Below are positions 29,770 through 37,272 of a stretch of DNA of 37,272 nucleotides, one piece after another (position 1 is the stretch's first letter; every line of letters starts with the position of its first letter). Made by a program: the position numbers and the translations under genes. The DNA is from Chlamydoabsidia padenii (taxonomy: Eukaryota; Mucoromycota; Mucoromycetes; Mucorales; Cunninghamellaceae): positions 1-37,272 of the forward strand of contig JAIWND010000082.1 of the NCBI GenBank assembly GCA_025330725.1. The letters run 5' to 3'. The notes under the pieces were generated by a model. That model was given only the letters and a program-made list of their open reading frames with translations, did not search any database and had not been told where the DNA came from.

Positions 29770-30531
29770 TATCGCCATTTTTTTTGGAACTAGTGATATT
29801 TTAATAAAGGTGATAGAAGTCTCTCAAGAGACAATACATCACTTTTGAGCTTATATGTGCCATCTTTTGCGACGACATATTTCAAAGAAAAAAATGTTGC
29901 AAGTCTACTGTTGTATTATGCCACACGATTTTCCACTCTAAATCCGGCAAGGCTGCACAACCTGCAATTTGACTGTACCAGGGGTATGTATAAATACAGT
30001 GAGGTGATACAGTTTCGATGCTTCGTGTAAGTGTAGCGAAGTACAAAAAAGTCCCCTGCCCATTTGACAAGCATCAGCCTTGTTGATGTGACTATAGTTC
30101 AGCAGAGTCAATACAATCCCCTTTTTTAGGTAAGGCTGCTTCTTAAAGGAAAAAAACAAGTTATTGGATCACCCCTTTTCCACCTTCCAACCTCGAATTA
30201 ATCTATTATTTGGTAGTAACTCCTATCCCTTCCATTGTTATCCACTGTATATTTCAATTGAACCCTTGTTAATCCTTACCAGCAACAGATCATCATCATT
30301 ACAGCCCGTTATCCGTGGTTCCTTTTGCTTTCCGGTTATCTTCCCATTCCTTTCCCTTTTATTTTTATTTTTCACTTTGTAGTGTAGACTCTCTGTCATT
30401 TTGTATCATTTTCATTCTCATTTTCATTCTCATTCTCATTCTCATTCTCATTCTCATTCTCATTCTCACTCTCATTTTCATTTTCATTTTCATTTTCATT
30501 TTCATTTTCGTTGTTATTGTTACTATTGTAT
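29770..30531. other. Intergenic region with hexamer repeat
   Basis: No gene is supported. Short frames on both strands (29845–30160) lack motifs. The 3' part leads into a CATTYT hexamer tract just upstream of the next start codon. Confidence 0.5.
30406..30509 (+). repeat. CATTYT hexanucleotide microsatellite in the 5' leader
   Basis: About 17 tandem CATTCT/CATTTT units end some 20 bp before the ATG at 30532. The tract is pyrimidine-rich on the coding strand and can form part of the promoter or leader. Confidence 0.9.
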
Positions 30532-32502
30532 ATGACATCGATTCCCACGACTATCTCCACCATATCTTCTCACCCTGCCGCCGAAGAGTTGGCAGAAGAG
30601 TTAGAACAGTTGATAGATATATTTTGTTCAGACGTGCAACAACAATTTTGTCTGGATCAACACGTGGCAACGCATCAACAACTAACGCGCATCAAGGATA
30701 CAATACAGCAAGCTCGTACATTATTACAGGGGAAATGGGTAATAAATCCTCATCATCATAATCGAGAGGAAGAATACCATCTACACATACGACAAACTTT
30801 GATGCGAACATGTCTTGAAATGATTGATTCTTATCAAGCTATTGCACATCAGCGACAAATAAGAAACTTACCAGATGGACAGGCACAACAATGGATGCAT
30901 ATCGATTGGCAACAACTAAGTCAACGTTTCGACACCAAAGCACGAGAACAAAGTCAATGGACACAGTTATTAGCTAACCTGAAGGATCTTCAAAAGGCGT
31001 GGCAACAGCGACCACAACAACAAGTTAACAAAATCATTCATTCATTCTTGATGACCTCTTTCGACCCTCCTGCTGGATGTCATATCGTTGTTGTCGATCG
31101 TCACAATTATGCTCAGCTGGGATTGAAACGTAAAGCAATTGGATCAAGGCAACTTGTATTTGAATGTCATATCTTATCCCGTCAAGATCAAATTGCTATT
31201 ATTTCTAACCTCTGTCAACGTTTCGCTACCGTATTTGGTGAAAATGCTCACCACAATTTATCTCAAATTGATGCTCAGCTCAAACGTGGCCAGCCTTATG
31301 ATTTACACCGACGATGTCAGACTTTGTATCAACGCTTATTCCTTCCATTAGAAGCTCATTCGTCTAGTATTGAAGCAAGTCAGCGGTCCTCTTTTGCCAA
31401 CGATAATCAGCATCAGTATCAGCATCAACAGCCTTTACCGCCATCGCCACCAGCTCCATATTTGGATCCTTTACAGCAACAGCGTGTGGATCGTTGGTAT
31501 GCGAATCAAGACCAGGATCAAGATCAACATGGTTCTAGGCCAACAATAGTACCTTCAAAAAATAATATTACTGGTCAAGGTGAAGAAATTGATATATCTA
31601 CGACAAATATGGTCCCGTCTACACCACTCACCACCGATCATCATAACCATCCGTATTTGAATGGAACATTTGGTGTCACTGGAGCTGCAAAAAACCCTAC
31701 CACTACAGCACACATGGCTTTACGACCAACACCTTTAATTGATACCACCAGCTTGACGTTGCAACATATCCCTTTACCTACATTTATTCCTTCACCTTGG
31801 CAATGGCCTGATATACTAAAGATACGACAGCCTTATCGACCTCTGTTCTTTGGTCTAGTTAAACGAAAAAAAAGACGGAATGGAAATAGTGGCGGTTTCT
31901 TTTACCGATTACGCCATTTGTTCTATTCATCGAGAAAGTCGTCTAACATGTTTTTAAATCCGAATACCACTAAAGATCGAAATCATCAACATCAATCGGC
32001 AACACCTATGGCTACTACCACTAATACTACTACTACTTTTACTGAACCACTGTCTGCCAACAACAATGTTGTAAATAGCACTAATCATACTGCACTTTCA
32101 CCATCGTCATCATCGTCTCCTTCAGATCAACTAGTACCGACAACAGTACTAGATAATTTAACATCGATGTATCCTGTATTTGCTAGTATATCTATGACTC
32201 AACTAGGCCAGCATTTTATTTGGACAAGCCAACGCTTTTATCAAGACATAATGCTTCATTGTCAGTTAAAATATCAACAGGATAGTGCAGTTTTAAAAGA
32301 AGTGGGCGATGATCTCGTTCAAATGTATGCTGCCCTTCAATTGGATATTTCCCGACTGGCCATGCAACGGGTTGTTACCATTCTGCTTGAACTCAACTCA
32401 ATCGAGTCTCATGTGGCTGATGTCCCTCATGTGGCTACTCATGGTATATCTTTAGAAGCGAGTGATCATCCTCAATCAATGATTTCTTTGGGAGGCGTAT
32501 AG
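30532..32502 (+). CDS. Unrecognised 656-aa Gln/His-rich protein
   Basis: A single open frame; the ATG at 30532 is the first in frame (the frame is open further upstream through the hexamer repeat). The N-terminal about 270 residues look helical with many Gln and Trp and a probable folded patch (SFDPPAGCHIVVVDRHNY, RQLVFECHILSRQDQ). The middle is low complexity (Gln, Pro, Asn, Thr, Ser), interrupted by a Pro/Trp segment with a basic stretch (LVKRKKRRN). The last about 110 residues again look helical. No signal peptide, membrane span or known motif is visible. AATAAA at 32629–32634 follows. It appears intact, so I consider it a real host gene of unknown role. Confidence 0.7.
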   Translation: MTSIPTTISTISSHPAAEELAEELEQLIDIFCSDVQQQFCLDQHVATHQQLTRIKDTIQQARTLLQGKWVINPHHHNREEEYHLHIRQTLMRTCLEMIDSYQAIAHQRQIRNLPDGQAQQWMHIDWQQLSQRFDTKAREQSQWTQLLANLKDLQKAWQQRPQQQVNKIIHSFLMTSFDPPAGCHIVVVDRHNYAQLGLKRKAIGSRQLVFECHILSRQDQIAIISNLCQRFATVFGENAHHNLSQIDAQLKRGQPYDLHRRCQTLYQRLFLPLEAHSSSIEASQRSSFANDNQHQYQHQQPLPPSPPAPYLDPLQQQRVDRWYANQDQDQDQHGSRPTIVPSKNNITGQGEEIDISTTNMVPSTPLTTDHHNHPYLNGTFGVTGAAKNPTTTAHMALRPTPLIDTTSLTLQHIPLPTFIPSPWQWPDILKIRQPYRPLFFGLVKRKKRRNGNSGGFFYRLRHLFYSSRKSSNMFLNPNTTKDRNHQHQSATPMATTTNTTTTFTEPLSANNNVVNSTNHTALSPSSSSSPSDQLVPTTVLDNLTSMYPVFASISMTQLGQHFIWTSQRFYQDIMLHCQLKYQQDSAVLKEVGDDLVQMYAALQLDISRLAMQRVVTILLELNSIESHVADVPHVATHGISLEASDHPQSMISLGGV

Positions 32503-32628
32503 TGTAGTGTATGTTTATTATCTATGATTTCTCTTTGTATCGTTTTCTTTTCTGTCACCCATACCAAGTCAGCAATACTCAAGTGATTTCTTTTTCCTAT
32601 TGTCTGACTTGATAGCGATCAACTAATC

Positions 32629-32634
32629 AATAAA
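32629..32634 (+). terminator. Poly(A) signal AATAAA
   Basis: Lies 127 bp after the stop of the 656-aa gene and 33 bp before the Tc1/mariner element. Confidence 0.45.
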
Positions 32635-32666
32635 CTCAGTCAATCTTAATTGTACCGTATCACACA

Positions 32667-34013
32667 CAGTGAGGGGACAAAAAAAGTATACACTTTCAAA
32701 TTCCGAAAAATCTCAGACGAGACATTCCCAATAGGAATACGTAGTTTTCGGGTGAACTGGTGAATAAAACTTCTTGTAACTTGATATAATATGCCTCTAA
32801 CACTAGCTGAAAAGAACCTAGTCGTTGGACTCCAACTTGCAGGCACTTCGGTGGCTGAAATAGCCCGTCAATTCAAACCGAGTAGAAAAACCGTTGATGG
32901 AATTCTTAAGATCTATGAATCTAATGGCGAGATCGCGCGGAAGGAAGGGTCCGGACGCCGTCAAAAACTTTCTGAACGTGATACCAGGTATCTTGTGCGT
33001 AAAGTTAAAGCGGATAGAAAAAAACCAAAAAATGAAATCCTCCTCGAATCAAGCTTTGATGTGAGTGAGCGCACATTTCGGCGCGTCATGTATAAAGAAG
33101 GATATCACTCAAGAATTTGTAAGGAAAAGCCTCACCTGAGCACTTCTAACATCTCTCGGCGACTTGCTTGGGCGAAAAAACACAAGGACTTCACCCTGGA
33201 ACACTGGAGAAAGGTGGTATTCACCGACGAATCCAGTTTCGAAAAAGGGAAGATCAGCAGAGTGGAACGTTGCTGGTGTCAAAAGGATGAAGTCAACCGA
33301 AAGGAGTGTACAACAGATGCCTTCAAGGGAAACAGGATGTCAAAAATGGTTTGGGGTGGTATCGCCTATAATAGGAAAACAGACATTGCGTTTTTTGAGA
33401 AGGATAAGGGCAAAAGCCTTTGTTCGGCCAAAGACCTTGTCAAGATTGCCTGCGAAGGTCCGCTGGCGAATTTCCTTGAAGAAGATCCCAATATCTTGTT
33501 CATGGAGGATAATGCACCCATTCACAGAAGTCAGGTGGCGAAAAATGGCGTGAAGATCGGGGGATTATGAATTTGGACTGGCCAGCACAATCGCCTGATT
33601 TAAACCCAATCGAAAACATGTGGTACCAGATAAAAGTTGCTGTACAAAAAGAACATCGACCTGGTATGTCTGCTGCCAACTTCGAAAATGTCATTCGCGC
33701 TGCTTGGGAAGCTATTGACATTGAAAAAGTCAATAAGTTAATTGACAGTATGCCCGAGCGAGTCAAAGAGGTGATCCGCCTCAAAGGTGACAGCACCCGG
33801 TGGTAACTATACTGCTCTGGTCCCCCTCCTTCAATCATCGGGCTTTATTTATTTATTTTTTAACTGAATAAAATTCAGTAGTATATCTATTGATTGAATG
33901 TTTTTTTATTAAGATTGGATATGTTTTCGTCGAGTTATGCGTATTACAATTTATTTTACAAAATAAGAAAAACATCAGAATTTGAAAGTGTTTACTTTTT
34001 TTGTCCCCCACTG
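32667..34013 (+). mobile_element. Tc1/mariner element (1,347 bp) with 36/37-bp inverted repeats
   Basis: Inverted repeats 32667–32703 and 33978–34013 start CAGTG and match except for one indel and one substitution. The right side is followed by the expected TA. On the left the dinucleotide is CA, so the target TA has mutated. The element encodes one transposase with a single frameshift. Confidence 0.93.
32791..33806 (+). pseudogene. Tc1/mariner DD34E transposase with one-base frameshift
   Basis: From ATG 32791 the frame shows an N-terminal helix-turn-helix (VAEIARQFKPSRKTVDGIL), a second one around residues 60–105, then the first catalytic Asp in VVFTDESSF and the second in FMEDNAPIH. It stops at 33570 because an A run at 33541–33545 seems one base short. 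The continuation in the other frame carries DWPAQSPDLNPIEN with the catalytic Glu, 34 residues after the second Asp, and ends at 33806. This DD34E spacing is typical of Tc1-like enzymes. Apart from that base the coding region looks intact, so the copy is recent. Confidence 0.9.
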
Positions 34014-34221
34014 TACTTTACATATGGTGAATTCTCCGCACCTCCGCCGAAAAATTTCCCATTAACTGTCAAGGACGGTGTTTCAAAAAGGAGGTAGACA
34101 TGTCAAGTAAAGAAAAGTGTTTTTATCATATAAAGGTTGATTTAGTAAAAATGGATAAAGCATAAATGAATAAAATGTATAATCAAATCTAAAGAGAAAA
34201 GTGAAGTAAAAAAAAAAAAAG
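34014..34221. other. Unassigned AT-rich stretch
   Basis: Nothing recognisable between the mariner end and the coding-like fragment that follows. Confidence 0.4.
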
Positions 34222-34497
34222 CTAATCTATATTGTTGTTGGCTACACACCAGGACACGCCGAATTTGTTGGGGTTGATAATGTGGTTGTCAGAATCGTCT
34301 TTCATATGCATGTCGATAATACATACAGCATCGAAGTCGTTCATATCACATGTAGTGCCAGAGCGTTTCACCAGCATATAGCCATGCCTTTTTTCGGGAA
34401 GACGGTCGTAGCGCAGCACACGAGAATTGTCGAGGATTTCACCAATGAAGTAGAATTTGGTGTTTGTTGTGGTGTTGTTGAGAGAAATTTTTTTTTT
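34222..34497 (-). pseudogene. Coding-like minus-strand fragment, family unknown
   Basis: About 85 codons read openly on the minus strand into TAG at 34224–34222, with convincing composition (KFYFIGEILDNSRVLRYDR, CIIDMHMKDD, NKFGVSWC). There is no start codon; it begins at an A/T run near 34490–34505. It could be the last exon of a gene truncated on its 5' side by the Helitron, or a gene piece captured by it. I do not recognise the family. Confidence 0.35.
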
Positions 34498-34731
34498 TTT
34501 TTTTGTAGGGAAACCGGAGTTTCATTTTTACTTTATAGAATACAGTTATAAAGACAAAATGAAGTTACGTTATCTAAAAAATCTTATTTGCCGAGTTTGA
34601 ATTTTGTCCAATCAAACCGTGCTATACTGTTCGGGTGTCAAACGTAGCCAATCTCTTTACTGCGTCTTATCACACCGAGATTTAAGTCGAGGGAAGGCCT
34701 CCCCTTATTTTTCTTATTTACCTAATACCTA
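34498..34731. other. Helitron upstream region
   Basis: AT-rich with a T17 tract at 34488–34504. No gene. The 5' TC terminus of the Helitron was not located. Confidence 0.35.
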
Positions 34732-37272
34732 ATGGATACTCCAACAAGCACATCAACAAGAACATGTCGTTGTGGTTCAGCGACTCATACACGGATAAGC
34801 TTCTTAGATTGTCCATTAAACAGTCGTAGATTGCGACAAAGAACTGACAACAGGGTAAAATAAACTACATCGACATCTGCTTATGTTTTACTTTTTTCTT
34901 AACTACATCGACATCTGCTTCTCATGTCTTGCTTTTCTTCTTCTTCTTCTTCTTTTAGGAAGAAGATACCGCTGAGAATCAACAAAGCACTTCTCGAACA
35001 TGTAGATGTGGCTCAACTACACACTACAGAATTACATTCGCACTCTGCCCTTTAAACACTAATTATACGAATGCAACACCGTTCACCGAGGTACATACAG
35101 ATGCATTCTCTCTCTCTTTTTTTTTTAATTATTTTTTTCAGGAACAAACAAGAGTAAGAACGGCGACACGAAGGGGTAGATGCTGTTCATGTGGAATGAG
35201 TACACATGAAAGAGCCAGCAATCAATATTGCCCTTTTTATCGCACAAATATGCATGCTCAGTATAAAAAGGCTGCTCAGAGTCAAAACTTTCGCGCAGAG
35301 GATGTTTTTGGACCTGATGTGTGCCACGATGAAGGTGTTTCCTATCATCGCCATGTACTCCCGGCGATGGAAATAGAATGTAGACATTGCGGGTCAAAAA
35401 TGTGGATTAATGAGAAGCTTGCCATAAGTAGTAGAACCAATCCCAGTTTTGGTATTTGCTGCAATGGTGGTAAAATTTCGTTTGCTTTACCCAGACCACC
35501 ACCAGAACCAATGCTTTCACTATTGACTTGCCATCTATCTTCGAATGAAACGGCTGCTGACTTCCATAAATATATGAGGGCTTATAATACATTATTTGCA
35601 TTTGCGTCGATGGTTGTCCAACAAGTTAACTCATCCGGTACAGAGTCCACCCCAGGAGTAGGAGCCTATCCTACCACCGAGCGTGACCAGGTGTTTCGGA
35701 TCAATGGGACAATCTACCACAAGTTAGGTGTCTCTAACACAGCCACTGGACGACCTACATTTTCTCAAGTGTATTTTCAAGACGCCGAAGAACAGCTGAA
35801 CCAGAGAAGATCACTTATCGATCATTTAAACCCTGAGACGATAGCGATGTTACAAGAAATCATCCACAACAATAATTGTTTTTCTCGGGGACTCATGACA
35901 GCATACGAACAATATGGTAGAGAGCGTATTGAAAACGTGGCAATAGTGCTCAAGTCAACACCAGCATTGGGTAGGAGATACGATTTACCATCATATCCAG
36001 AGATTTCCGCGATGGTGGTTGAGAACTCGACAGACGGTAATTTTCATCCTCATGACATTGTTATCAACGATCGCAGCCGTGGTATTCGTACACTTAGCTC
36101 TTTAAATCCGTCATATATGCCTCTGCATTATGTATTGATGTTTCCATATGGTGAAGATGGTTGGCATGTCGGTATGCAATCTGCTTCAAATGACCAGCAT
36201 CAAATAACATTACGTGCGTACTGTGCATATATGATGATGGCTAGAGATAACTATTATATACACCATTATGACAGATTATTCCAGCAGTACGTAGTTGACA
36301 GTTACATACGCATTGAAGCCGCAAGGTTACGATTTTTGAGAGATAATCAGAAAACTTTGAGAGCAGAAATGTACAGTGGCATTGGAGATGGAGCAGATCC
36401 CAGTCAAATTGGAAAACGAGTCGTCCTACCGTCATCTTTTAGTGGAGGTCCGAGATACATGCGTCAAGTTCTTCAAGATGGGCTGGCCATTGTTAGACAG
36501 AAAGGGAAGCCATCCTTATTCATTACCATGACATGTAATCCAGGCTGGCCAGAAATTATTCAAGCTCTTCCACAAGGTCAAAATGCTTATGATCGACCAG
36601 ACATCACTTCCAGGGTATTCCATATGAAGATGCAGGACTTGATGAAGAATGTAATTGCAAGTCGTTGTTTTGGTGAAGTGATTGGATATATCGCCACAGT
36701 CGAATTTCAGAAACGCGGTTTACCACATATTCATATCGTAGTAATATTAGCACCTAACGATCGACCAATGTCATCTGATCAGTACGATAATTTTGTTTCT
36801 GCTGAATTACCTGACATCACAGTCAACCCTGGCCTGCATCATACTGTCATTCGCTATATGATTCACGGACCATGTGGTCCAAAATGTTTAGTACAACATC
36901 CCATCACCAAGCGAACAGTGTGTAGTAAACATTATCCAAAGCAATTTTCCGACAGAACAACGATGAATGAAGATGGATACCCACTTTACATGCGACGAAA
37001 TGATGGACGAACACATTTTTACACGCGATCAAATTTTAGAGCAGATAACAGACATGTCGTTCCCTACAACCCTTATTTGTGCCAAAAATATGACAGTCAT
37101 ATAAATGTTGAAATCTGTACTTCGTCACGCGCCATCAAGTACCTATGCAAGTATGTGACAAAAGGTTCAGATCGGTCTACTTTTGGCTTAGCAAATGAGG
37201 GAGAAGAAAATGATGAAATTGATGATTACCAAAACGCAAGATACATTGGTCCATGTGAAGCTGTATGGAGAA
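34732..37272 (+). CDS. Helitron Rep/helicase protein, 5' part (3 exons so far)
   Basis: Exons 34732–34854, 34959–35090 and 35142 onward join in frame and stay open to the window edge (about 795 residues). Each of the first three exons begins with or contains a module C-x-C-G-x3-H-x7-C: C12/C14/H19/C27, C56/C58/H63/C71, C100/C102/H107/C115. A CxxC…CC finger follows (IECRHCGSKMW…GICCNGG). The Helitron_like_N region then spans to the Rep nuclease with the HUH pair H614-I-H616 (context GLPHIHIVV) and the tyrosine motif Y752-x3-Y756 (KYLCKYVTKG). The Rep nicks and joins single strands in rolling-circle transposition; the helicase half should lie beyond 37272. No stops or shifts are seen, so this copy may be active. 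Confidence 0.93.

Overview
This is a fungal nuclear window. Genes carry short GT–AG introns (about 55–110 nt), and the five recognisable or gene-like host loci sit between many nested transposable elements. The element mix (WRKY/GCM-finger MULEs, Ty3 chromovirus, LINEs with CCHC ORF1, Tc1/mariner, Helitron), AT-rich intergenic DNA and a fungal Grainyhead/CP2 factor suggest an early-diverging fungus, most likely Mucoromycota. The assignment to that group is inference.

Layout. (1) 1–8.2 kb is a nest. A LINE ORF1-like gene (398–1695) is cut by a 284-bp LTR (1696–4938). That LTR is split by a complete MULE (1843–4792) with 39-bp inverted repeats, an exact 9-bp target duplication and a six-exon transposase. 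Next comes a Ty3-type gag–protease (4972–6896), interrupted by a solo copy of the same LTR (6397–6680, TSD GAGCT). It is then broken by the antisense 3' end of a chromovirus (LTR, polypurine tract, integrase plus chromodomain). (2) 8.2–11.9 kb is the most unusual part. It is a second MULE-like transposon whose single four-exon gene (minus strand) joins a GCM-type zinc finger, a DDE transposase core, a basic linker with a SIM-like motif and a C-terminal ubiquitin-specific-protease-like domain. Its ends carry GGAGGTACCTCC-type palindromes spaced about 30 bp apart. (3) 11.9–16.1 kb is a nearly intact LINE. (4) 16.1–22.6 kb is repeat debris: an orphan palindrome array, an 18-bp GTAC array, a LINE fragment with 14-bp target duplications inside a 20-bp TTGACCC array, and a SWIM/polyQ ORF. 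(5) 22.7–32.5 kb is the host gene island: Fes1 co-chaperone, Grainyhead/CP2 transcription factor, YqeH/GEP3-type mitochondrial GTPase, a two-TM protein and an unrecognised 656-aa protein. (6) 32.6–37.3 kb holds a Tc1/mariner copy with one frameshift and the 5' part of a Helitron Rep/helicase gene running off the window.

How it works together: no operon or biosynthetic pathway is visible. Fes1 (plus) and the CP2 factor (minus) converge and share about 160 bp of 3' sequence. The GTPase and the two-TM gene are divergent. The repeats record a layered insertion history that target-site duplications allow to be ordered: LTR before MULE, protease before solo LTR and chromovirus, chromovirus before the protease-carrying MULE.
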